Origin: JACMRI01 sp043778625
GTDB lineage: Bacteria > Bacteroidota > Bacteroidia > UBA4408
DNA: 26,207 nt
NCBI GenBank assembly: GCA_043778625.1
Contig: JAYWFU010000045.1
Coordinates: 1-26,207, forward strand
Direction of reading: 5' to 3'
This document shows, one piece after another, positions 14,183 to 21,506 of the stretch (position 1 is the first letter of the stretch; every line of letters starts with the position of its first letter). The position numbers and the translations under genes were made by a program. The notes beneath the pieces are model-generated. The model did no database searches and was not told where the DNA came from. It saw nothing but the letters and a program-made list of their open reading frames with translations.

Positions 14183-14675
14183 GTGTTTTAATTTTTAAAC
14201 GCATTTTAAAATCATTCATATAATAACCTCCACCAATATTATTATCAAATGCGTCAATAATAGTAAAGCCTTGCTTAAAATAAAAATTGATTGACTTATA
14301 ATTTTTTCGGTTTACTACTAAGTCTACGGCTGTGGTAGCTGGATTATTAGCTAGTGTGTAGTTTAACAATTGCTCGCCAACACCACTGCTGCGAGCACTT
14401 TTATGAATATAAAATTTATGAATAAATAAATTAGTATTATGTTCTATTTCAGTAGCTATATAGCCTATAAAATCATTGTTGCTATAAGCCATCGTAAACA
14501 CACAGCCTCGTTGCATTTGCTCCGTTAGTTTGCTGGGTGCATACATAAGTTGTAACATATACTCAATTTGTTCGTTACTAATAATTGATGGATAATGCTC
14601 GTACCATATTTCGCGCGCTAATGCTGCAATTGCATCAACATTTTGTAATGTAGCTTTAGTAAAATGTAAACTCAT
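14175..14675 (-). CDS. GNAT family N-acetyltransferase
   Basis: 166-residue single-domain acetyltransferase. Motif A is HKFYIHKSARSSGVGEQLL (86-104) with the acetyl-CoA loop RSSGVG. Motif B is NRKNYKSINFYFKQGF (122-137). It resembles the PaiA-like GNATs and the other GNAT at 102-623. The substrate is unknown. It is coupled by an 8-base overlap to the downstream phosphatase, which suggests that the two act in one process. A full consensus promoter lies just upstream, inside the gap after namZ, so this pair can be expressed independently of rhomboid-namZ. Confidence 0.92.
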   Translation of the reverse strand: MSLHFTKATLQNVDAIAALAREIWYEHYPSIISNEQIEYMLQLMYAPSKLTEQMQRGCVFTMAYSNNDFIGYIATEIEHNTNLFIHKFYIHKSARSSGVGEQLLNYTLANNPATTAVDLVVNRKNYKSINFYFKQGFTIIDAFDNNIGGGYYMNDFKMRLKIKTHE

Positions 14676-14694
14676 AGGTTGTGTTTTTAATAAT

Positions 14695-14725
14695 CAAAGC
14701 TAATTAATTGGCTGTTGCTATACAA
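14695..14725 (-). promoter_or_regulatory. Internal promoter for the GNAT-phosphatase pair
   Basis: Minus-strand TTG (14725-14723), a 20-base spacer, then TAGCTTTG (14702-14695), a full match to TTG-N17-23-TAnnTTTG. It would give a leader of about 15 bases to the GNAT start. Confidence 0.65.
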
Positions 14726-14741
14726 GTTAATTGTATAGCAA
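14715..14741 (-). other. 11-bp perfect hairpin across the namZ stop codon
   Basis: TTGCTATACAA (14715-14725) pairs perfectly with TTGTATAGCAA (14731-14741) around a 5-base loop that contains most of the namZ stop codon. There is no following T-tract, so a classic terminator is unlikely. The stem also contains the -33 box of the internal promoter. Confidence 0.6.
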
Positions 14742-15890
14742 ATACTTAGCGCGCATATCTTTATACTGTTGTAATTTTGGCTCCCAACTTTGGCGTATAC
14801 TATCTTCGGGTATGCCTTGTTTTATTTGCTGTTGCAGTAGTGCATTGCCTGCAAGTTTATTAAAAAACGGGTTAAAAAAACTATCCTTTACAGCGTACTG
14901 TGTGTAGGCATCGGCCAACCAATACAAGTACAGTTTATTGTAAGAGGCAATGAATGTATTGGCAAATGATTTTAGTTCAAAACCATTACACACTTGGTTT
15001 TGGTAAGGCGGATTTTTACTTGCCCCTGCAATGCTATGTGGCGTAAATTGGTAACGATAGTTTTTAAACGAGGGGTGACCATACACCTCAAATGGCCGTG
15101 TAGTACCACGCCCCACGCTTATAGGCGTACCTTCAAACAAACATAACGATGGATATAAATAAATAGCTTCCATACTTGCCAAGTTTGGCGAGGGTTTTAC
15201 GGGCAAGGCATAATAACTACTGTGACTATAGTTGTTGCAGGTAATTACTTTTAAGTTACATTTTATATTGTTTTTGAGCCAGCCCTCCGCATTAATCATT
15301 TGTGCAAGTTCGCCTATGGTGCAGCCGTGCACAATGGGTATAGAGTGCATGCCTACAAACGATTTGTAGGCTAAATCCAACACTGGGCCATCAACGTAAT
15401 GTCCGTTAGGGTTAGGTCTATCTAATATAATTACTGTTTTATTATTTTCGGCACAGGCTTCCATTACGTAGTGCATAGTACTTATGTAAGTGTAAAACCG
15501 CACGCCTACATCTTGCACATCAAACACTACTACATCAATCCCTTTAAGGTCTTTAGGTTGAGGTTTATACCCCTTGCCATACAACGACACTATTTGCAGG
15601 CCTGTTGTAGGGTCGTTGTAGTTACCAATATTTTCGCCTGCATCAGCCGTACCTCTAAAACCATGCTCTGGGCAAAATGCTTTTTTTATTTTAACACCTA
15701 ACTTCAATAACGTATCTACCAAATGTGCCGCACCTACCTTACTGGTTGGGTTAGCTACAATAGCTACATTTTTATTACGGAGTAATGGCAAGTATGCTTG
15801 TAACCGCTCTGCTCCCACTATTATGGGTGCTTGCGCAAAAGCCGTGTAACTAACTAATAAAATAACAAGGGAAGTAATTAATATGCGCAT
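14727..15890 (-). CDS. namZ: Exo-beta-N-acetylmuramidase NamZ (DUF1343)
   Basis: Secreted or periplasmic hydrolase releasing MurNAc from the non-reducing end of muropeptides, in peptidoglycan recycling. The signal peptide is residues 1-20 (ending TAFAQ). The DUF1343 catalytic part shows the family blocks CPEHGFRG (73-80, candidate catalytic E75), DVQDVGVRFYTY (124-135), DRPNPNG (157-163) and EGTPISVGRGT (253-263). 387 residues, near the usual size. It follows the rhomboid gene with a 6-base gap. GlcNAcase (NagZ) and MurNAc uptake or kinase genes that usually complete recycling are not in the window. Confidence 0.94.
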   Translation of the reverse strand: MRILITSLVILLVSYTAFAQAPIIVGAERLQAYLPLLRNKNVAIVANPTSKVGAAHLVDTLLKLGVKIKKAFCPEHGFRGTADAGENIGNYNDPTTGLQIVSLYGKGYKPQPKDLKGIDVVVFDVQDVGVRFYTYISTMHYVMEACAENNKTVIILDRPNPNGHYVDGPVLDLAYKSFVGMHSIPIVHGCTIGELAQMINAEGWLKNNIKCNLKVITCNNYSHSSYYALPVKPSPNLASMEAIYLYPSLCLFEGTPISVGRGTTRPFEVYGHPSFKNYRYQFTPHSIAGASKNPPYQNQVCNGFELKSFANTFIASYNKLYLYWLADAYTQYAVKDSFFNPFFNKLAGNALLQQQIKQGIPEDSIRQSWEPKLQQYKDMRAKYLLYN

Positions 15891-15896
15891 GATAAA

Positions 15897-16499
15897 TTAA
15901 AAAAATTGTTGAATACATAATACTGCCAATATAGGTTTGCTTGCAATGGTAAATAGTATACCAAATAATGCGCCTGCAAAATGTGCATCGTGGTTAATAT
16001 AATCAGTCTGTTGCTTGGTCATATAATAACTATAACCCAAATACACTAGCCCCCACACCACACCAGGGAAACATAGCAACCCGTACAAACATATTTGCGA
16101 CATAGGGTTAAACACAATACTCGAAAACAATACAGCACTAGTAGCCCCACTAGCTCCTACTGAAGAGTAATAACTATTGTTTAATTCTTTTTTGTACGAT
16201 GGTAAAGCTGCCACCACAATGCCCGACACGTACAATAAAACAAAATAAAGTGTACCTATTGATGCGCCAAAGTGTGCCTGAAAATACCCCTCGACCAACG
16301 GTCCAAAAAAGTAAAGTGCCAACATATTAAATATCAAATGTGGACTGTCAGCGTGCACAAAACCATGAGTGATAAAGCGCCACCATTCGTTATTGTGCTT
16401 AATAAGGTAGGGTATAAATAATAGTTTGTTGAATAACTCGTCGTTGTAAAAACAAGCAATAGAAACAAGTACCGTGAGTATGATAATATAAATAGCCAT
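15897..16499 (-). CDS. Rhomboid family intramembrane serine protease
   Basis: Polytopic membrane protease cleaving substrates inside the bilayer. About six transmembrane helices can be traced. Family marks are the WWR (39-41) element of the L1 loop, HGFVHADSPHLIFNM (45-59), the catalytic serine S117 in GASGA and the catalytic histidine H173 in DAHFAGALFG. 200 residues, the compact bacterial form without an extra cytosolic domain. It is first in the operon rhomboid-namZ-(GNAT-phosphatase), with a -7 box right behind the terminator of the upstream nuclease gene. The natural substrate is unknown; in Bacteroidota rhomboids have been linked to envelope-protein quality control (general knowledge, not shown here). 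Confidence 0.94.
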   Translation of the reverse strand: MAIYIIILTVLVSIACFYNDELFNKLLFIPYLIKHNNEWWRFITHGFVHADSPHLIFNMLALYFFGPLVEGYFQAHFGASIGTLYFVLLYVSGIVVAALPSYKKELNNSYYSSVGASGATSAVLFSSIVFNPMSQICLYGLLCFPGVVWGLVYLGYSYYMTKQQTDYINHDAHFAGALFGILFTIASKPILAVLCIQQFF

Positions 16500-16522
16500 T
16501 GATGTGTAAAAGTGTTAGGTAA

Positions 16523-16530
16523 CAAATGTA
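16523..16530 (-). promoter_or_regulatory. Candidate -7 box of the rhomboid operon
   Basis: TACATTTG on the minus strand lies 23 bases before the rhomboid ATG and directly after the endonuclease terminator. No TTG at the proper distance was found. Confidence 0.55.
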
Positions 16531-16531
16531 A

Positions 16532-16570
16532 AATAAAAAAAAGACGCTACCATTATATTGGTAGCGTCTT
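16532..16570 (-). terminator. Intrinsic terminator of the endonuclease I gene
   Basis: Stem AAGACGCTACCA (16541-16552) pairs with 16559-16570 around a 6-base loop; on the minus strand a run of T follows (A-run at 16535-16542). It lies 26 bases after the nuclease stop. Confidence 0.92.
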
Positions 16571-16596
16571 ACAATAAAATTTGTAGTTGAATAAAC

Positions 16597-17679
16597 TTAC
16601 TCTTTAACTACATGTAACAACTGTGTACCGTTAATATTGGTTATGCGTGCCACATACAACCCAGCGTTAAACGCTTGCATGTTAATGGTAGCGTTAGTTG
16701 TGTTGGCAACAAAATTAGTATACACCATTTGCCCTTGCGCATTGTACAATTGTAATGTGCTGTTACTAGTAAGGTTATCAATGGTTAAGGTGTTATTAGT
16801 AGGATTAGGGTATGCCACTGCTTTAGTTGCTTGCACTTGAGTGTTAGCTAGGTTAGTAACAATTAATGGCACATTGGCCCAAATACTGTCGGCATACTCT
16901 GGATGATCAATAAACGGATTACGATTATTTTGTATACCATATATTGCATTATTACGGTCAACCTCCTTGGTACTTACAGGATCTTGACGGTGCCAAGTCA
17001 TTAGTACGGATAGTTCCCACTGATTAATTTCGCACAGGGTAGTTGCACCACTCGTATTCCAGCCTGCGTCTTCGGTATAATAACGAGTAGTCATGTAAAA
17101 ATAAGTACGCGCTAAATCGCCTTTATATTCATCAACAGGCTCAAACACTACGCCTCCGTAACCTGCATTATCAACACCTGTACCCAACTTGCTACCGTTA
17201 GTGGTAGTAGTGGTAGTAGCACTTACAAACCCGTAGGGATAATTGCTTCTAATACCATTAACCTTACCATCGGTTGGGTAAATATGAAACAAATCGCTCA
17301 CTGGACCCGACACTTGGTTAAACCAACTTTGAGGCCAGCTATGCTCACGGTTATAGCAATCGCCCTCTACGGCATAACTACCACACTGATCAGTACTAAA
17401 GCTATAGTAATAAGCGGTAGAGGCTGGTGTTAGGGCATTGTACGAATAAATGTCCCACACTTTGGGGCTACCACTAACAAGTAGTTTATCAGTTGTTGAA
17501 AACTTTGACCACAGGCCTGAATAACTTATTACCGTGTGCCCTTTAATAATATTGTGTAGCGCAGTACGCAACGGCAAGCCTGTAAGCCCTTGTGCGGGCG
17601 TGTAATATCCTGCGGGTATTTGTGCAGATGCATTAGCATATAATAATAACGCTGCAACTACGGTGTATATCTGTTTCAT
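16597..17679 (-). CDS. Secreted endonuclease I with T9SS sorting domain
   Basis: Extracellular non-specific nuclease of the endonuclease I (EndA/NucM) beta-beta-alpha-metal family. The signal peptide is residues 1-20 (ending NASAQ). The catalytic block CYNREHSWPQSWF (108-120) carries H113, and the second block DLFHIYPTDGKVNGIRS (129-145) carries H132 and N141, followed by RTYFYMTTRYY and WHRQDPVS. From about residue 284 the type A T9SS C-terminal domain begins (AYPNPTNN), ending in GLYVARITNINGTQLLHVVK, so the protein should cross the outer membrane by type IX secretion and be cleaved or anchored there. Monocistronic with a strong terminator. Likely role: DNA scavenging or matrix DNA degradation (inference). 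Confidence 0.95.
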   Translation of the reverse strand: MKQIYTVVAALLLYANASAQIPAGYYTPAQGLTGLPLRTALHNIIKGHTVISYSGLWSKFSTTDKLLVSGSPKVWDIYSYNALTPASTAYYYSFSTDQCGSYAVEGDCYNREHSWPQSWFNQVSGPVSDLFHIYPTDGKVNGIRSNYPYGFVSATTTTTTNGSKLGTGVDNAGYGGVVFEPVDEYKGDLARTYFYMTTRYYTEDAGWNTSGATTLCEINQWELSVLMTWHRQDPVSTKEVDRNNAIYGIQNNRNPFIDHPEYADSIWANVPLIVTNLANTQVQATKAVAYPNPTNNTLTIDNLTSNSTLQLYNAQGQMVYTNFVANTTNATINMQAFNAGLYVARITNINGTQLLHVVKE

Positions 17680-17783
17680 TAATTTAATGATTTAATAATT
17701 AATATTTTGCATAACTAAATTATAAATAAAAACAATGTAGGGCAATTATTTTTAACATCAACAATTTTAGTTCGCATTGGCTC

Positions 17784-17800
17784 TTGCGTAGTTCCCTGAG
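17784..17800. repeat. Partial copy of a dispersed repeat
   Basis: TTGCGTAGTTCCCTGAG matches 25944-25960 at 16 of 17 bases. It lies two bases beyond the stop codon of the family 9 glycosyltransferase gene. Only the left part of the longer element at 25944 is present here. Confidence 0.55.
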
Positions 17801-17802
17801 TT

Positions 17803-18801
17803 TTAATTATCATTAGCAAGCTTTGCAACGGCTATCATATCAAGAGAATTCATACAATTAAAATGCCCTTGCGGACACTCCATAAAACCTATTTTGCTAC
17901 ACGGGCGGCAATTTAAATTATTGTTTTGGATATTAATAGCCGCAGGCACTGTGCTAGGTAAGTAAGCACTAAAACCCAGTGCAGGCGTGGTATTGCCCCA
18001 TAGTGTAATTATTTTTTTGCCAAGGGCGCTTGCAATGTGCATCATACCTGTATCGTGGGTAATAACGCTATGTGCTTGTGCCAATAATGAGGCAGATTGT
18101 TGCAAGTTGTATTTGCCACAAGTGTTGTATATGGCTTTGTTGTTGGGTAATGCACTAATTAGTTGTTGGGCTAGCTCGCCATCATCTTTGCCCCCAATTA
18201 ATATAATAGGCATAGTTAGTTGTGTGCACAATGTTATTAGCTGATGCACAGGCAGTTGCTTAGTCTTAAATTTAGCACCTATTACTACCGCTAAGTAAGT
18301 AGTGGGTAATTGTTCGTTAGCTAAACTAAGTTGGTTGTCAGGTTCAATATAAAAATCTAACCCAAGCCCATCGTTAGTTACACCAATATTAGCTGCACAC
18401 GCCAAGTAACGGACTACTACGTGGGGCAATTGGCGTTGTTGCTTAGCGTTTACCATTAACCACTTGTTAATATTCTGTTTATTAAACGAAAATGATTTTA
18501 CGTTAAATAAAAATAATTTAATGATGGCGCTACGCAAATTATTGTGTAGGTCAAGCACTACATCATACTGCTGTGCGCGCAATACCAAGGCAGTAGTAAC
18601 TATGCTGTTACCTAACGTAATTACTTGGTTTACATTAGGGTTAGCCGTGAGCAAGCTAGCCATAGCGGGCTTTGTAAGCACATGCAACTCCGCACTGGGA
18701 TATTGGCGTTTAATTCCACGCAATACAGGAGTAATAAGCACAATGTCGCCAATGGAACTAAACCTAATAACGAGTATTTTTTTTAGGGTAGAATTATTCA
18801 C
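17803..18801 (-). CDS. Glycosyltransferase family 9 (heptosyltransferase-like)
   Basis: ADP-heptose:LPS heptosyltransferase-like GT-B enzyme, probably building the lipopolysaccharide core. It opens with the family start ILVIRFSSIGDIVLITPVLR (9-28) and carries the donor-site block ITHDTGMMHIASALGKK (247-263) plus LWGNTTP. A C-terminal cysteine set C298, C301, C309, C316 (NCRPC...ECPQGHFNC) is common in Bacteroidota members. The start codon is GTG, six bases after the stop of the upstream lipoprotein gene, so it is the last gene of the four-gene operon beginning at 20362. The sugar could be heptose or another; the family assignment is firm. Confidence 0.93.
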   Translation of the reverse strand: MNNSTLKKILVIRFSSIGDIVLITPVLRGIKRQYPSAELHVLTKPAMASLLTANPNVNQVITLGNSIVTTALVLRAQQYDVVLDLHNNLRSAIIKLFLFNVKSFSFNKQNINKWLMVNAKQQRQLPHVVVRYLACAANIGVTNDGLGLDFYIEPDNQLSLANEQLPTTYLAVVIGAKFKTKQLPVHQLITLCTQLTMPIILIGGKDDGELAQQLISALPNNKAIYNTCGKYNLQQSASLLAQAHSVITHDTGMMHIASALGKKIITLWGNTTPALGFSAYLPSTVPAAINIQNNNLNCRPCSKIGFMECPQGHFNCMNSLDMIAVAKLANDN

Positions 18802-18807
18802 TAAAAT

Positions 18808-19287
18808 CTATTTAGCGATGTAATGTATTTCGGTAGTAGTTGTGCCATTTTTTTGGCGTAACCACATTTCGTTTTTAGTCAATTTTATTATTTCGTACTT
18901 ATCAATGTTAGAACTAAACAATCCTTGTGTAAGGCCTAGGTTTTTCTTTTTGTCTAAAAACTGCCAAGTACCCCTAACATCAGTAATATAAGGATTTTTA
19001 GTTCCAGTTTTATCTAATACAAATCCGTCGCAATACACCGTATAATCGCCATTACGTTGTATGGTAAAAGCTAGTTCTGGGTTAAAGTCGTTGTAAGAAC
19101 CCGTAGCATCTGCACTATTAACTAATACTTGCGCCACTCCCCAAGTGTTAGTTACACGCGAGTTTGCAGTACGGTACAAGTGTATACCACTATCTTCAGC
19201 ATATTTTTTGCAACTAAATAACGTAGTTGTAAGTAGTGTAAACGCTAGTAGGGCTAACGCTATTTTATTTTTTAAAATGCCATTCAT
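18808..19287 (-). CDS. Small lipoprotein, paralog of the overlapping upstream gene (lipocalin-like size)
   Basis: Exported lipoprotein with lipobox LFSC, lipidated C26 from the ATG at 19287 (an ATG at 19296 would add three residues). After the Cys the order CKKYAEDSGIHLYRTANSRVTNTW parallels CKKYSADS...ANARITKKW of the next gene, so the two are tandem duplicates. Later strands (FTIQRNGDYTVYCDG, RGTWQFLDKKKNLGL, YEIIKLTKNEMWL) look like an antiparallel beta barrel of the lipocalin-like type found in Bacteroidota, an inference from pattern and size only. Its start lies inside the end of the upstream gene (23-base overlap), so translation should be coupled. The GT9 gene begins six bases after its stop. 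Confidence 0.85.
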   Translation of the reverse strand: MNGILKNKIALALLAFTLLTTTLFSCKKYAEDSGIHLYRTANSRVTNTWGVAQVLVNSADATGSYNDFNPELAFTIQRNGDYTVYCDGFVLDKTGTKNPYITDVRGTWQFLDKKKNLGLTQGLFSSNIDKYEIIKLTKNEMWLRQKNGTTTTEIHYIAK

Positions 19288-19711
19288 AAGTATCATTTTT
19301 ATCAGTTGTGCTAACCCATAGGTTAGTTTTAGTCAATTGCAGTATGGGTAATTGTTGCATACTATTATCATCACTATAGTGCATTTGGAGTATGTTTTTT
19401 TTATTAGTAAATTCCCAAGTGCCTTTGCGCGTGTAGTGCAGCGGTAACACATAAGTACCTATGGTTAATGTTTTGTCCCAGGCTAATTCAAAGGTGTTGT
19501 TTTTATCAAACGTAATGGTGTAGCTATCAGCAATGCTATGTATGCTATCACTCACATTCAGTTTGTTTTTGTAGAGCTGGTCAAGCGTCCATTTTTTGGT
19601 AATGCGTGCATTTGCACTAGCTAAGCTAATGTGGCTATCGGCACTGTATTTTTTGCAACCTATAGCAAGTACAAGTATACTTAGTGTAAGTATTTTTTTT
19701 ATGCTTAACAT
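19265..19711 (-). CDS. Small lipoprotein, upstream member of a duplicated pair
   Basis: 148-residue exported lipoprotein. The signal peptide ends in LAIGC, giving lipidated C19, then KKYSADSHIS. It shares with its downstream paralog the CKKY start, the ARITKKW turn, an FDKNNTFELAWD strand that corresponds to FTIQRNGDYTVYCD, the KGTWEFTNKKNIL hairpin and the QLTKTNLWV strand. This suggests one lipocalin-like beta domain. Function unknown. The start ATG abuts the stop of the CarboxypepD_reg-like gene with no base between, and its last 23 bases are reused as the start of the next gene in another frame. Confidence 0.85.
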   Translation of the reverse strand: MLSIKKILTLSILVLAIGCKKYSADSHISLASANARITKKWTLDQLYKNKLNVSDSIHSIADSYTITFDKNNTFELAWDKTLTIGTYVLPLHYTRKGTWEFTNKKNILQMHYSDDNSMQQLPILQLTKTNLWVSTTDKNDTYEWHFKK

Positions 19712-20362
19712 TTAATTTTCAATTGTACCTACACCTTTTATTAAACTAACATTATAGCGTGTGGCGGTAGGCAATACGGCTATATTTTTCTTTATTAATA
19801 ACTTATGTCCTTTTAAGTTATAACTAATAGTGGTGATTAGTTTAGGGGCATTTTTGTCCGCATCTTTTTTAACAGGAGCTTTGGAGGTATAGGTGTAAAA
19901 TCCTTTGGCATTTGTTTTAATAACTGAATTGTCGTAATCAACTGTAATTAGCACGTTTTTAAGCGGTTGTGCGTTGCCATTATCGGTTACAAAACCGTTG
20001 AGTTCAAAGTAACTTTCGGCAGGGCCTTGGGCCTCGTTTACACTAACATTTAATGGCACTAACAAAATAGTTACGTTCATACTTTGATTAGGAATTATTT
20101 TCGTAAATGATTCGTAAACAGCGTATCCTTCGGCTATTATTTTGTAATTAAATGTAGCTGTTTTTACATTGCATTTAATAATGCCTTGCTTGTCTACAAA
20201 ATGATTTTCGCCGTTGCTTATGTTTACCAACTTGGCATTATTAACAACAGCTTGCGTAATAGCGTTTTTGAGCGTAAAAACAATTATACCTTTTTTTTGT
20301 GCCAACGTAGTTAGTGGTATCGTAAACAGTAAATTTATTAAAAATACAAATAAAATGCGCAT
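19712..20362 (-). CDS. Secreted protein with carboxypeptidase-regulatory-like domains
   Basis: 216-residue exported protein, signal peptide 1-21 (ending TTLAQ). Two beta-sandwich units of the CarboxypepD_reg/transthyretin-like type can be traced: about 24-105 (KGIIVFTLKNAITQAVVNNA..., with FVDKQGIIKCNV) and about 118-210 (ELNGFVTDNGNAQPLKNVLI, with KTNAKGFYTY). These domains are common in Bacteroidota surface and transport proteins. No catalytic or TonB-linked part is present, so this is a stand-alone adaptor or structural protein of unknown role. It is the first gene of a four-gene operon with a full promoter upstream, followed at once by two lipoprotein genes and a GT9 gene. Confidence 0.85.
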   Translation of the reverse strand: MRILFVFLINLLFTIPLTTLAQKKGIIVFTLKNAITQAVVNNAKLVNISNGENHFVDKQGIIKCNVKTATFNYKIIAEGYAVYESFTKIIPNQSMNVTILLVPLNVSVNEAQGPAESYFELNGFVTDNGNAQPLKNVLITVDYDNSVIKTNAKGFYTYTSKAPVKKDADKNAPKLITTISYNLKGHKLLIKKNIAVLPTATRYNVSLIKGVGTIEN

Positions 20363-20384
20363 AGTTGTTATTTAGTTAAAAAAA

Positions 20385-20414
20385 CAAATTTAAGGTTATT
20401 ACGCTCTTGTGCAA
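20385..20414 (-). promoter_or_regulatory. Promoter of the 20362-17803 operon
   Basis: Minus-strand TTG (20414-20412), a 19-base spacer, then TAAATTTG (20392-20385), a full match to the Bacteroidota consensus; the -7 box ends 22 bases before the ATG. Confidence 0.7.
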
Positions 20415-20491
20415 GTATTACTTATATTACTACTTTTTTGTAAACACTTTCGCTTCGCAAGCACTAATGCTAGGCAATCAATCAGTTTAGG

Positions 20492-21443
20492 CGGGGTAAA
20501 CGCATCTAAATTAACAATCAAATGATTATAAAAAGGTTGTATTGACTGTAAAATAGTATGCTCCACAGGCTTTTTTGGTTTAAAAATGAAAACTTCAATT
20601 GATTATTTTTCAGACATAAAATATCTTCGTGTAGAACGCACAAAAGAACATTTACTACTAGACATTATTTTCATTGCCATCTCTGCGGTTATTTGTGGTT
20701 CCAGTACTTGGGAAGATATAGCTAATTACGGCGAAGCGCTCATGAATACGATTAAAAATTAAACTTAAAATGAATAAATTACAGCTATCCCAAAGTTATT
20801 AGATGTTTTGGTTTTAGAAGGCTGCATAGTAACCATAGACGCAATGGGCTACCAACGCTCAATAGCAAAGAAAATTATTGAAAAAAAAGCAGATTATATT
20901 TTAGCCGTAAAAGGCAATCAAGGAACATTAGAACGGGCGGTTTTAGATACTATTAAGTTTTGTAAACCCATTGATGTATCAAAAAATTTAGATTTAGGAC
21001 ACGAGTGAATAGAAACACAAAAATGCTCCATACATACTTATTTTTCTTACTTTGAGAATACTGATAAATGGGAAAAATTAGGCCGTATTATAAAAATTGA
21101 TTCGCATCGCCATCTTAAATCAAAGGGGTTAGAACAAACAGAAATACGTCTATACATTAGTAGTTTGAAGCCTTGTGCAAAAATAATAGAAAAAAGTATA
21201 AGGGCGCATTGGGGAATTGAAAACTCATTACACTGGGTATTAGATATTGCATTTAACGAAGATGCGAGCCTGAAAAAGAATGAAAATGCAGTTCAAAATT
21301 TTTCAATCATAAACAGAGTAGCTTTAAATTTATTGGCAAATAACACCACAAGAAAAACAAAGTGTTAAAGGAAAACGTCTTGATGCTGGCTGGGATAATG
21401 AATATCTATTGAAAATCCTCAAAAATTACATGCGTTCGCCCTG
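20492..21443 (+). mobile_element. Decayed ISAs1-family insertion sequence
   Basis: The remnant holds a broken ISAs1-type transposase. Its likely ends are 20492-20515 and 21420-21443: read inward they agree at 16 of 24 bases (11 of the first 14), sharing the core AACGCAT after a C(A/G)GGG start. The right end overlaps the original transposase stop, as is usual for the family. No convincing target duplication is visible. At 952 bases it is shorter than a typical 1.2-1.3 kb ISAs1 element, in line with an internal deletion. Confidence 0.7.
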
Positions 21444-21444
21444 A
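20586..21444 (+). pseudogene. ISAs1-family transposase, degraded
   Basis: The N-terminal piece (20586-20762, 58 codons) carries the DDE_Tnp_1-associated start: YLRVERTKEHLLLDIIFIA, then VICGSSTWEDIANYGEA. The reading then passes several TAA stops in the same frame at 20760-20777, and family similarity resumes at ITAIPKLL (20778). That leaves out roughly 120-130 residues, including the IDGK block with the first catalytic Asp. The rest keeps IVTIDAMGYQ (second Asp) and RAHWGIENSLHWVLDIAFNE (region of the catalytic Glu), but has an in-frame TGA at 21006-21008. A frameshift near 21350-21366 follows, after which the true C-terminus (GKRLDAGWDNEYLLKILKNY) can still be read to 21444. It cannot make an active transposase. 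Confidence 0.9.
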
Positions 21445-21473
21445 TAGTAGTGCGGTATATCCAAATAGTAGTT

Positions 21474-21481
21474 TAAATTTG
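21474..21481 (+). promoter_or_regulatory. Candidate -7 box for the persulfide dioxygenase operon
   Basis: TAAATTTG fits TAnnTTTG and ends 25 bases before the ATG at 21507. It lies 30 bases outside the right IS end; no TTG is found at the right distance. Confidence 0.5.
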
Positions 21482-21506
21482 TACCAAATAATAAAAACTA
21501 TCCTAC

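Noticed and set aside
20484..21451. Target-site duplication of the ISAs1 remnant
   Set aside because: The eight bases outside each proposed end (AGTTTAGG and ATAGTAGT) do not match; if there was a duplication it has decayed or the ends are slightly off.
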